A DNA stretch of 64,000 nt, taken from the NCBI RefSeq assembly GCF_963664075.1, contig NZ_OY760916.1, positions 620,001 to 684,000 on the forward strand, written 5' to 3'. The position numbers and the translations under genes are program-made. This document shows positions 46,190 through 54,504 of this stretch, piece after piece; the first letter of the stretch is position 1; each line of letters begins with the position of its first letter. The stretch comes from an uncultured Desulfobulbus sp. (GTDB lineage Bacteria; Desulfobacterota; Desulfobulbia; Desulfobulbales; Desulfobulbaceae). The notes beneath the pieces are model-generated. The model was given only the letters and a program-made list of their open reading frames with translations. It was not told where the DNA came from and did no database searches.

Positions 46190-47161
46190 ATGGGCACGAC
46201 TGAGGATAAAAGCAACAAGGACCAGCAATGGATCTACCTGACCGGTAAGGAGATCTACCAGTTTTACAGCCGCATTAAAGGCCGCCTCCAGGGGATTACC
46301 GTATACGCCCTGGTGGGGAAGAGTGGCACAGGCAAAAGTTTTCGTGCCAAGCTCCTGGCTGAAAAGCTCAGCGTTCCCTACATCATCGACGATGGGCTTC
46401 TGATTTTTGAGAACGCTATCCTTGCCGGAAAATCGGCCAAGCACGAAAAAAACTACATCAGCGCCATTAAGAGAGCGCTCTTCAGCGACGAGGAACATCG
46501 CAAGTCCGTTGTTGCCATGATCCAGGAGAAAAAAATTAAAAAAATTCTCCTGCTCGGTACCTCAGAGCGGATGGTGACCAAACTTGCCGATGTCCTCGAA
46601 CTGCCTCCCATCACCCAGATTATCAAGATTGAGGAGATCGCCAGTCAAAAAGACATCGAAAATGCGATCAAGTCCCGCTTTGAAGAGGGCAAGCACGTCA
46701 TTCCGGTTCCGGCCATTGAGGTCAAACGCGATTATGCTCAGATTCTCTCCGATACCATTCGTATCTTTTTTAAGGGCGGCAACGATAAGGATGGCGTTAA
46801 AAAATCCCGATTTTTCGAGAAGTCGGTGGTCCAACCCCAGTATCAGGAAGATGCCGTTGGCGGCTCTGTCTCCATCTCCGAGGCTGCCCTGACCCAGATG
46901 ATTCTTCACTGTATCGATGAATACGATGGAGAGATCATGGTCCGTAAAATCAAGGTCAAGCTGGGACGTGGTGGCTATGGTATCGATATTTTTATTGATG
47001 TCCCTTTTGGCAAGACCTTGTCAGGCGAGTTGCATGAACTGCGAACCTACATCCTGGATAACATTCAGCGCTACACCGGCATCATGATCGATCATCTCGA
47101 AATTAGTATCGATCAGATCACCCAGCGAAAAAAAGAACCCAAGGCCAAAGCAAAAAAATAA
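46190..47161 (+). CDS. P-loop ATPase with Asp23/Gls24-like C-terminal domain
   Basis: The 323-residue protein has an N-terminal nucleotide-binding domain: Walker A GKSGTGKS at 43-50 and a hydrophobic strand KKILLLGTSERM. No transmembrane segment is seen. The C-terminal 85 residues (EIMVRKIKVKLGRGGYGIDIFIDVPFGKTL ... YTGIMIDHLEISIDQI) resemble the Asp23/Gls24 alkaline-shock domain; it ends in a Lys/Glu/Ala tail. I know of no characterised protein with this combination. It stands alone with 170 bases upstream and a long gene-poor region downstream. Confidence 0.75.
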   Translation: MGTTEDKSNKDQQWIYLTGKEIYQFYSRIKGRLQGITVYALVGKSGTGKSFRAKLLAEKLSVPYIIDDGLLIFENAILAGKSAKHEKNYISAIKRALFSDEEHRKSVVAMIQEKKIKKILLLGTSERMVTKLADVLELPPITQIIKIEEIASQKDIENAIKSRFEEGKHVIPVPAIEVKRDYAQILSDTIRIFFKGGNDKDGVKKSRFFEKSVVQPQYQEDAVGGSVSISEAALTQMILHCIDEYDGEIMVRKIKVKLGRGGYGIDIFIDVPFGKTLSGELHELRTYILDNIQRYTGIMIDHLEISIDQITQRKKEPKAKAKK

Positions 47162-47445
47162 TTTTGGAATGGCATATTTTTTTGCTGAGCAGAGATACAA
47201 AATCGTCACTGCGCAGCTGGTCGTCATCAATAATGTTGCGGCTTCAATGCTGAATGCCCCTTCATTTTTGTCCTGAATGGCGATTCAGTTTCTTCCTGAA
47301 TGGCTCCTCAGTCACTGAATCGGGAGAGTTAAGTAAGGTGGGAAATCCTCTGCGCTTTTTTCTTTCAGCCTCTAATTTTCGCAGGTTGTCAGTAGCTTCC
47401 ACACCTTCGCTATGACATGGCTTGTTTAAAGAGATAATTTAAGGC

Positions 47446-47475
47446 TTGACTCTTTCTCAGCAGTCTGGTTATAAG
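47446..47475 (+). promoter_or_regulatory. Candidate sigma-70 promoter far upstream of sucC
   Basis: TTGACT (47446-47451) and TATAAG (47470-47475) are separated by 18 bases. If used, it would give a leader of about 730 bases ahead of sucC. The first copy of the 25-base direct repeat begins about 9 bases after the -10 element. Confidence 0.4.
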
Positions 47476-47483
47476 TCCTGAGT

Positions 47484-47740
47484 TTTGAGTGGTATTTTCG
47501 GAAGTGGCTGTTGAGAATGTTGTTGTCGGAATGGTTTTAGGGCGTTTGTTTTGGGCCTCTAGAGCGTATCTGAGGCAGATTTAGGGCCGTAGGTGCGAAA
47601 TTGCCCCAAGAGAACTCCCCCTTTTAATCACCCCGAAGGGCTTCAACCTTCAAACTCCTCCTCCCCCTACCAATCATAACTGACACACGTTCTGCCAATA
47701 GAGCAGTGGGCAGAATTTGAGTGGTTTTTTCGGAAACGGC
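47484..47740 (+). repeat. Pair of 25-base direct repeats
   Basis: TTTGAGTGGT(A/T)TTTTCGGAA(GT/AC)GGC occurs at 47484-47508 and again at 47716-47740 with three differences. Confidence 0.6.
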
Positions 47741-48210
47741 AGCGGTCATCGGTGCTCTCGGAAGAATCCCAAATTCACCATGCGGGCTGGTGACGTATGA
47801 TGAATCAGGGAACCGTACGTCTATCCCGTACACTCTTACCTCCGCACCCCACCACCTATGACTGGTTCCGGAAGTACTGGTCACTCATTTTCAATACCGA
47901 AAATTTAACTCGTATCTTGCTGGATTTTGAACGCCATCATTTAATAAAGATTTTGTGGCGTTAAGAAGGATAGACCACTTGTGTGCTGTTGAATGGCAGG
48001 CATATGGGAGCTCTAGGGCATCCTCGGTATCTCAATCGGGACCGTGGGTGAATTTCTCTTTTGCCAGGTCAGGAAAACAACGCGGGAGTTCTGGTGGATC
48101 ACGACTGAAGCGCCACGCAGTTGGAATTTGTATCAGGGACTTGAATTAACATTTACTTCTCTGGGGGATCATGCACGAACGTGCTGGGTCCGCCGCAAAA
48201 GGATGCGTCT

Positions 48211-49368
48211 ATGAAAATTCATGAGTATCAGGCCAAGGAATTATTCCGAAAATTCAATGTACCAACCCCTAAGGGTAAACTTGCTCACACCTCTGACGAG
48301 GTAGCACAAATCGCCGAAGAGTTCGGGTATCCGGTGGTCGTTAAGGCCCAGGTTCATGCCGGTGGCCGTGGTAAAGGCGGCGGCGTTAAATTGGCGAAGA
48401 CCAAAGATGACGTCAAACCCGTTGCCGACTCCATTATCGGTATGACTCTGGTGACCAAGCAGACCGGCGCCCAGGGAAAATTGGTTCGTAAAGTTCTGGT
48501 CGAAGAAGGCCTGGACATCAAAAAAGAGCTCTACCTCTCCATCATTCCCGATCGTGAGACCGCCAGTGTTGCCATCGTTTGCAGCCAGGACGGCGGTATG
48601 GATATCGAGGAAGTTGCAGCTAAAACACCCGAGCGCATTGTTACCGTCAGTGTGAGCCCGATCACCGGTTTCCAGCCTTTCCATGCCCGCAAGGTATGTT
48701 TTGGTCTTGAGATCGAGAAAGATCTGCAGAAAAAAATGTCTGCACTTCTGAAAAACCTCTATGAGCTGTTCATGGCCTATGACTGCTCCATGGTTGAGAT
48801 CAACCCCTTGATCATCACCGGCGACGGCAACATTCTGGCGCTCGATGCCAAAATGGATGTCGATGGCAACGCCATGTTCCGCCATCCCGATGTCAAAGAG
48901 ATGCGCGACATCGATGAGGAAGATCCGGTCGAGGCTGAGGCTTCCAAATACGGTCTCAACTACATCAACCTTGACGGTAACGTTGGTAACATCGTTAACG
49001 GTGCCGGTCTTGCCATGGCCACCATGGATATCGTGCAGATGGCTGGCGCCTCTCCTGCCAACTTCCTGGACGTAGGTGGCGGAGCGAACGCTGAGGCCAT
49101 CGAGAATGGTTTCCGTTTGATCATGAAAGATCCGGCTGTTAAAGGTATTTTGATTAACGTTTTTGGTGGTATCCTCCGCTGCGATATCCTTGCGAAGGGT
49201 GTTGTACAGGCCGCTACCAAACTGAAACTCTCTGTTCCGGTTGTTGTCCGTATGGAAGGCACCAACGTAGAGGAAGGACGTCGCATCCTCGCCGAGTCCG
49301 GACTCGACCTGATCAATGCCAAAGATCTGGCAGATGCAGCTGAGAAGGTTGCCAAGATCGTTTCCTGA
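48211..49368 (+). CDS. sucC: Succinyl-CoA synthetase beta subunit
   Basis: SucC with SucD converts succinyl-CoA and ADP to succinate, CoA and ATP. The 385-residue protein has an ATP-grasp domain starting MKIHEYQAKELFRKF and VVVKAQVHAGGRGKGGGVKLA, the CSMVEINPLIIT metal-site region, and a C-terminal ligase domain with DVGGGANAEAIENGF and INVFGGILRCDILAKGVV. ATG 48211 is preceded by AAAGGATG. Gene order places it in the methylmalonyl-CoA pathway block. Confidence 0.96.
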   Translation: MKIHEYQAKELFRKFNVPTPKGKLAHTSDEVAQIAEEFGYPVVVKAQVHAGGRGKGGGVKLAKTKDDVKPVADSIIGMTLVTKQTGAQGKLVRKVLVEEGLDIKKELYLSIIPDRETASVAIVCSQDGGMDIEEVAAKTPERIVTVSVSPITGFQPFHARKVCFGLEIEKDLQKKMSALLKNLYELFMAYDCSMVEINPLIITGDGNILALDAKMDVDGNAMFRHPDVKEMRDIDEEDPVEAEASKYGLNYINLDGNVGNIVNGAGLAMATMDIVQMAGASPANFLDVGGGANAEAIENGFRLIMKDPAVKGILINVFGGILRCDILAKGVVQAATKLKLSVPVVVRMEGTNVEEGRRILAESGLDLINAKDLADAAEKVAKIVS

Positions 49369-49522
49369 TGAAAGATGAGTTCTGATTGGCCTGTGGGCTC
49401 GCCATGGGGGATTCTTTCAGGTTCCACGACACAGCGGACCTGTACAGCGGCCGATCGTGACCACTGATATTGTGAACTCTCAGATTTCAGAGGCATATAA
49501 CTTATACCCATAGAGGAAAATA

Positions 49523-50398
49523 ATGAGCGTTTTCGTTAATAAAAATACGAAGTTAGTTGTACAAGGTATTACCGGTCAGGAAGGCCAGTTCCATACTCGC
49601 GCCGCGATCGCTTACGGCACCAACGTCGTTGCCGGTGTAACACCCGGTAAAGGCGGCCAGAAGATGGACGATGTCAACATCTACAACTCTGTAAAAGAGG
49701 CTCGTGAGAAAACCGGTTGTAACGCCTCCATGATTCTGGTTCCGCCGCCTTTCGCTGCTGACGCCATCATGGAAGCCGCCGATGCCGGTATCGAGCTGGT
49801 TGTCTGCATCACTGAGGGAATTCCGGTTCTCGACATGATGAAGGTCAAAAACTATCTGGCCACCAAATCTACCCGCCTGATCGGTGGTAACTGCCCCGGT
49901 ATCATCACCCCCGGCGAGTGCAAAATCGGTATCATGCCTGGACCGATGCACAAACCCGGTGGACCTTGGGGCGTTGTGTCCCGCTCTGGAACGCTCACCT
50001 ACGAGGCCGTTCATCAGCTGACCCAGCAGGGTTTTGGTCAGACCACGGTTATCGGCATCGGTGGTGACCCCATCAACGGTACCAACTTCATTGATTGTCT
50101 CGAGGCCTTCGCTGCCGACGATGACACCAAAGCTATCATCATGATCGGTGAGATCGGTGGTAACGCTGAAGAGGATGCCTGTGAGTGGATTAAAGCCAAC
50201 ACCAAAAAACCGGTTGTCGGTTTCATCGCCGGTCTGACCGCTCCTCCAGGCCGTCGTATGGGCCATGCAGGTGCTATCGTCAGCGGTGGTAAAGGTACTG
50301 CAGAGGCCAAGATCGAGGCTATGAAGGCCAGTGGTGTCCATCACTGTGCTAACCTCGGCAAGCTGGGCGAGCTGTGCAAAGAGGTATACAAAGGCTGA
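49523..50398 (+). CDS. sucD: Succinyl-CoA synthetase alpha subunit
   Basis: This 291-residue subunit binds CoA and carries the phosphohistidine. It shows [60 protein letters not shown] and the active histidine in [18 protein letters not shown]. It follows sucC after 154 bases. GAGGAAAATA precedes the ATG. Confidence 0.97.
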   Translation: MSVFVNKNTKLVVQGITGQEGQFHTRAAIAYGTNVVAGVTPGKGGQKMDDVNIYNSVKEAREKTGCNASMILVPPPFAADAIMEAADAGIELVVCITEGIPVLDMMKVKNYLATKSTRLIGGNCPGIITPGECKIGIMPGPMHKPGGPWGVVSRSGTLTYEAVHQLTQQGFGQTTVIGIGGDPINGTNFIDCLEAFAADDDTKAIIMIGEIGGNAEEDACEWIKANTKKPVVGFIAGLTAPPGRRMGHAGAIVSGGKGTAEAKIEAMKASGVHHCANLGKLGELCKEVYKG

Positions 50399-50410
50399 TT
50401 CCCCATAACA

Positions 50411-50445
50411 GGGTAGCGTCCAATGTGCTCCATTGGGCGCTGCCC
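50411..50445 (+). other. Long intercistronic hairpin
   Basis: GGGTAGCGTCCAATG pairs over 15 bases with CATTGGGCGCTGCCC (two G-U pairs) around a five-base loop. No T-run follows, so it may protect or partly terminate the mRNA between sucD and the 12S gene rather than end the transcript fully. Confidence 0.6.
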
Positions 50446-50502
50446 GGGCTTTCATAATCGTCGGGCACGGAATTTCATTGAATTCTGCAGCAAGGAGACA
50501 GC

Positions 50503-52053
50503 ATGAGCACTAAGGAAAAATTAGAGCAACTTAAACAAAAACGGGCCCAAGCCATGCTTGGCGGCGGCCAGGATAAAATTGATAAAATCCATGCCAAGGG
50601 CAAATTGACCGCACGTGAGCGTATTGCTGCCCTGTTGGATCCGGGTACCTTTGAAGAGTACGATACCTTCAAACTCCATCGCTGCTACAACTTCGGCATG
50701 GAGAAAATCAAGTTTCTCGGCGACGGTATCGTTACCGGTTACGGTAAGATCGCTGGACGCGGCGTGTATCTGTATGCCCAGGATTTTTCGGTTCTGGCCG
50801 GATCTCTTTCCGGTACCTTGGCTGAAAAAATCTGCAAGATTATGGATCTGGGCATGAAAAACGGCATGCCGGTCATTGGGCTCAATGACTCCGGTGGCGC
50901 TCGTATCCAGGAAGGTATCGAGGCTCTCTGCGGGTATACCGAGATCTTCACCCGCAACGTGCTTTCCTCCGGTGTTGTGCCGCAGATTTCTGGTATTTTC
51001 GGACCTTGTGCCGGTGGTGCTGTCTACTCGCCCGCTTTGACCGACTTCATCATCCAGGTCAAAATCCAGTCCTACATGTTTCTCACCGGTCCTAAGGTCG
51101 TTAAAACAGTGTTGAACGAGGACGTTACCACCGAGCAATTGGGTGGCGCGGTCATGCATACCACCAAATCCGGTGTTACTGACTATGCTGCCGAAGACGA
51201 GATGGATGCGATCCAGTACATCAAAGATCTGCTCTCCTACATGCCGCAGAATAACATGGAAGATCCGCCCTCTGTTGAGTGCACGGATCCCATTACCCGT
51301 AAGGCTCCCGAGCTCAACGCAATTATTCCGGACAATCCCAACGCCGCCTACGACATGAAATCGGTCATCACCACAACGGCTGATGACGGTGTATTCTTTG
51401 AAATCAAAGAAAATTTCGCACCAAACATCATCATCGGTTTTGCCCGCTATGGCGGCAAGGCCATTGGTGTTGTTGCCAATAATCCTTCCTACTATGCTGG
51501 TGTACTTGACATCGATTCATCGATCAAAGGTGCTCGCTTTATCCGCTTCTGCGACTGCTTCAATATCCCGATCCTGACCTTTGTCGACGTCCCTGGCTTC
51601 CTGCCCGGCACCACTCAGGAATTCGGCGGAGTTATCCGCAACGGCGCCAAGATGCTCTATGCCTATGCTGAATCAACGGTACCCAAGGTAACGATTATTA
51701 CCCGTAAATCCTACGGCGGCGCCTACTGCGCTATGTCGTCCAAGCATCTGCGGACCGATATCAACTACTCCTGGCCGACCGGTGAAATCGCCGTTATGGG
51801 TGGCAAGGGGGCGGTTGAAGTCCTTTATGCCCGTGGCGCCAAGGCTGCTGACGATCCCAAGGCCTTCCTGGCTGAGAAAGAGGACGAGTATAACACCCAG
51901 TTCTCCAACCCGTACTGCGCCGCCGAGCGTGGTTATATTGACGATGTCATTGAACCGGCAGAAACCCGTTTCCGCATCATCAATGCGTTTGAGTCAATCC
52001 AAGGGAAACGTGATACCATCCCGATGAAAAAACACGGCAATATTCCGCTGTAA
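50503..52053 (+). CDS. Carboxyltransferase (12S) subunit of a biotin-dependent methylmalonyl-CoA carboxyltransferase/decarboxylase
   Basis: The 516-residue protein is a crotonase-fold acyl-CoA carboxyltransferase matching propionyl-CoA carboxylase beta and transcarboxylase 12S. It shows GKLTARERIAALLDPGTFEEYD, LNDSGGARIQEGI (oxyanion region), GPCAGGAVYSPALTDF, and in the C half DVPGFLPGTTQE and GGAYCAMSSKHL. With the 5S/1.3S fusion gene downstream, it would move CO2 between methylmalonyl-CoA and biotin, giving propionyl-CoA, without ATP. No biotin carboxylase gene is present in the cluster. AAGGAGA precedes the ATG. Confidence 0.93.
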   Translation: MSTKEKLEQLKQKRAQAMLGGGQDKIDKIHAKGKLTARERIAALLDPGTFEEYDTFKLHRCYNFGMEKIKFLGDGIVTGYGKIAGRGVYLYAQDFSVLAGSLSGTLAEKICKIMDLGMKNGMPVIGLNDSGGARIQEGIEALCGYTEIFTRNVLSSGVVPQISGIFGPCAGGAVYSPALTDFIIQVKIQSYMFLTGPKVVKTVLNEDVTTEQLGGAVMHTTKSGVTDYAAEDEMDAIQYIKDLLSYMPQNNMEDPPSVECTDPITRKAPELNAIIPDNPNAAYDMKSVITTTADDGVFFEIKENFAPNIIIGFARYGGKAIGVVANNPSYYAGVLDIDSSIKGARFIRFCDCFNIPILTFVDVPGFLPGTTQEFGGVIRNGAKMLYAYAESTVPKVTIITRKSYGGAYCAMSSKHLRTDINYSWPTGEIAVMGGKGAVEVLYARGAKAADDPKAFLAEKEDEYNTQFSNPYCAAERGYIDDVIEPAETRFRIINAFESIQGKRDTIPMKKHGNIPL

Positions 52054-52108
52054 GCACTCTCATGCATCGGTTCGGTTGTACCGAACCTCAAGACAAGAGG
52101 AAAACAGA

Positions 52109-52306
52109 ATGGCAGATGCAAAGAAGAAAATGGCTGCCGCCCTTGCAGCCGTGAATGCCTACATGATGCAGGAAGAGGAGGCAGCGTACCAGGCGCAACT
52201 GGCAGCTGCAGCCAATGCTGCACCCAAAGGCCCTAACTTATGGGCAATTGCCGGCCGTCAGGACATCATGAATTTCCGTAGGCTGATTCAAATGAAAGCC
52301 TTCTAA
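52109..52306 (+). CDS. Small accessory protein of the carboxyltransferase cluster
   Basis: The 65-residue soluble protein has an Ala-rich helix (AAALAAVNAYMMQEEEAAYQ), then a tail PNLWAIAGRQDIMNFRRLIQ. Similar tiny proteins with a W-x-x-A/L-GR tail accompany biotin carboxyltransferase genes in other anaerobes, so an epsilon/delta-like assembly subunit is likely; I cannot name it firmly. AGAGGAAAACAG gives a good ribosome site. It lies 55 bases after the 12S gene and 58 before the 5S gene. Confidence 0.72.
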   Translation: MADAKKKMAAALAAVNAYMMQEEEAAYQAQLAAAANAAPKGPNLWAIAGRQDIMNFRRLIQMKAF

Positions 52307-52364
52307 AAGGCTTCTTGAGACTTTTTGACGTTCAACGACAACGTATAACAGGGAGATACAGACA

Positions 52365-54341
52365 ATGAGCGACCAAGTTAAACCGACCGCCATGAACTAC
52401 GATGCCGACCGGCCTGCAGCAGAGAATCCGGTCAAAGTAATGGATCTGAGCCTTCGTGACGGTCATCAGTCTTTATTTGCAACTCGTGGTCGTACCGAGG
52501 ATATGATCCCCGTAGCCGAGATGATGGACGAAGTCGGCTTCTGGGCAATCGAGACCTGGGGTGGTGCCACCTTTGATACCATGCATCGCTTCCTCAACGA
52601 GGATCCGTGGGAGCGCCTGCGTACCCTGAAACGCTACATCAAGAAAACCCCGTTCTCCATGTTGCTGCGTGCGCAGAACCTGGTTGGCTACCGTAACTAC
52701 GCTGACGATCTGGCTTATGCCTTTGTTGATCGCGCAGCTGAGAACGGTATGGACGTTTTCCGTACCTTTGACGCCCTCAATGACTACCGTAACTTTGAGA
52801 CTGTTGTAAAACAGATCAAAAAAAGCGGGAAACATTTCCAGGGTTGTATTTGCTACACCCTGACCGAGCCCCGTCTTGGCGGCGAGGTATACAATCTGGA
52901 TTATTATGTCAACAAAGCCAAAGCTCTGGATGACATGGGCGCTGACTCTATCTGTATTAAAGATATGGCCGGTCTGATTGCTCCGTATGATGCATACGCC
53001 ATCGTTAAGGCAATCAAAGAAGTTTCCAAAACCCCGGTACACCTCCACAGCCATTTCACTTCTGGTATGTCTCCAATGAGTCACCTGAAGGCTATCGAGG
53101 CTGGTTGTGATATCGTTGATACCTGTATGACTCCGTACGCGTATCGTACTGCTCATGCAGCCCTTGAGCCGCTTGTCATGGCACTGCTCGGCACCAACCG
53201 CGACACCGGTTTCGATATCAAGAAACTGGCTGCCATCAACGAGGTGCTCGAGAAAGAGGTTATGCCCAAGTACAAACACCTCATGGACGATTCCAAGATC
53301 TCCATCATCGACATCAACGTTCTGCTGCATCAGACCCCGGGTGGTATGCTCTCCAACTTGGTCAACCAGCTGCGCGAGATGGATGCTCTCGACAAGATCG
53401 ACCAGGTGTACAAAGAGCTACCTAAGGTACGTAAAGACCTCGGTCAGATTCCGTTGGTTACCCCCACCAGCCAGATCGTTGGTATCCAGACCGTAAACAA
53501 CGTCCTCTTCGACACTCCGGAAGAGCGCTATAAGATGATCACCGGTCAGGTAAAAGACCTGTGTTACGGTCTCTATGGTAAAACCGCTGTACCGATTGAC
53601 GCTGAGGTGCAGAAAAAAGCACTCAAAGGCTATCCGCGTGGTGAAACACCCATCACCTGCCGTCCTGCCGAGGTACTCGAGCCTGAGATGGAGAAAGCCA
53701 AAGCCGAGATCGGTGATCTTGCCAAAGACATCGACGATCTCGTACTCTACGCGATCTACCCTGTCACTGGTAAGAAGTTCCTTGAGTGGAAATACGGTGT
53801 TACCCCGGCACCGCCTGAAGTACAGCCCATCACCCTTGACGATGTCAAGAAACGTGACGCTCTGGTTGCCAAGGCTAAAGCCGGTAAACTGGTCGAGCCC
53901 AAAGCTGACGCTCCGGCTAAATCTGAAAACGTTCGTACCTTCAACGTCTATGTTGACGGCGAGTACTTCAGCGTTGATGTAGATCCGACAGGCGACTTCC
54001 AGCCCATGGTTGCTGCTGCTCCGGTAGCTCGTCCTGCCGCTGCACCTAAAGCTGCTGCACCTGCAGCCGCTCCTGCCGCCGCACCTAAAGCTGCTGCACC
54101 CGCAGCCGCTCCGGTAGCTGTTGAAGGTGGTACCCCGCTGACCGCTCCTATGCCTGGTATGGTTGTTAAGTACGAGGTTGCAGAAGGCGCCGAGGTTAAA
54201 GCTGGTGACACCGTGGTTGTTCTCGAGGCCATGAAAATGGAGAACAATCTGGCCGCACCTTGCGATGGTGTTGTCAAACAGCTCTGCTTTGCTTCCGGTG
54301 ACTCTGTCACCAAAGACGCTGTATTGGCTGTTATCGGTTAA
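52365..54341 (+). CDS. Carboxyltransferase 5S subunit fused to biotin carrier domain (transcarboxylase/oxaloacetate decarboxylase alpha-like)
   Basis: The 658-residue protein joins a pyruvate/oxaloacetate carboxyltransferase domain to biotin carrier. The N part shows LSLRDGHQSLFATR (metal aspartate), ETWGGATFDTMHRFLNEDPWERL, CIKDMAGLI with the carbamylation-site lysine region, HLHSHFTSGM (metal histidines) and VLLHQTPGGMLSNL. An Ala/Pro-rich linker of PAAAPKAAAPAAAP type follows (around 548-580). The C-terminal biotinyl domain carries EAMKMEN (lysine modified). In Propionibacterium these 5S and 1.3S parts are separate; here they are fused. It would transfer carboxyl to pyruvate to form oxaloacetate. 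Confidence 0.93.
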   Translation: MSDQVKPTAMNYDADRPAAENPVKVMDLSLRDGHQSLFATRGRTEDMIPVAEMMDEVGFWAIETWGGATFDTMHRFLNEDPWERLRTLKRYIKKTPFSMLLRAQNLVGYRNYADDLAYAFVDRAAENGMDVFRTFDALNDYRNFETVVKQIKKSGKHFQGCICYTLTEPRLGGEVYNLDYYVNKAKALDDMGADSICIKDMAGLIAPYDAYAIVKAIKEVSKTPVHLHSHFTSGMSPMSHLKAIEAGCDIVDTCMTPYAYRTAHAALEPLVMALLGTNRDTGFDIKKLAAINEVLEKEVMPKYKHLMDDSKISIIDINVLLHQTPGGMLSNLVNQLREMDALDKIDQVYKELPKVRKDLGQIPLVTPTSQIVGIQTVNNVLFDTPEERYKMITGQVKDLCYGLYGKTAVPIDAEVQKKALKGYPRGETPITCRPAEVLEPEMEKAKAEIGDLAKDIDDLVLYAIYPVTGKKFLEWKYGVTPAPPEVQPITLDDVKKRDALVAKAKAGKLVEPKADAPAKSENVRTFNVYVDGEYFSVDVDPTGDFQPMVAAAPVARPAAAPKAAAPAAAPAAAPKAAAPAAAPVAVEGGTPLTAPMPGMVVKYEVAEGAEVKAGDTVVVLEAMKMENNLAAPCDGVVKQLCFASGDSVTKDAVLAVIG

Positions 54342-54363
54342 TTCAGCTCCTCTGTTGTTCAAT

Positions 54364-54400
54364 AAAAAAGGGGGTGTCGGAAACGACACCCCCTTTTTTA
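54364..54400. terminator. Strong terminator ending the carboxyltransferase operon
   Basis: AAAAAAGGGGGTGTCG pairs perfectly with CGACACCCCCTTTTTT around GAAA. It works in both directions and lies 22 bases after the stop. Confidence 0.92.
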
Positions 54401-54504
54401 TTTTTGGGTTACTATCAAAGCTCAGCTACGTTCGCCCACTCTAAAATACAGTGCTTGATCAACAGTGAGTCTTGTTGCAGGTCTGGTCTGCAACATATAC
54501 TTTT

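Larger units (their letters stand above)
47162..48210 (+). other. Gene-poor kilobase with repeats and long sucC leader
   Basis: No convincing gene lies in this stretch. It holds a TCCTGAATGGC direct repeat (47271-47281, 47294-47304), an inverted repeat CGATTCAGT/ACTGAATCG (47281-47322), and a 25-base direct repeat related at 47484-47508 and 47716-47740. A hairpin TTCTGCC/GGCAGAA (47690-47715) lies directly before the second copy. An inverted repeat AACGCCA/TGGCGTT sits near 47928-47967. An 86-codon minus-strand frame (47624-47884) has no recognisable domain. Confidence 0.55.

Noticed and set aside
47624-47884. 86-codon minus-strand frame in the gene-poor kilobase; considered as part of a group II intron or transposase
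   Set aside because: No domain is recognisable, and the sequence does not match the intron domain V pattern; too weak to call a gene.
54020-54120. Tandem DNA repeat in the 5S gene
   Set aside because: It simply encodes the Ala/Pro/Lys linker before the biotin domain, a normal feature of these proteins.
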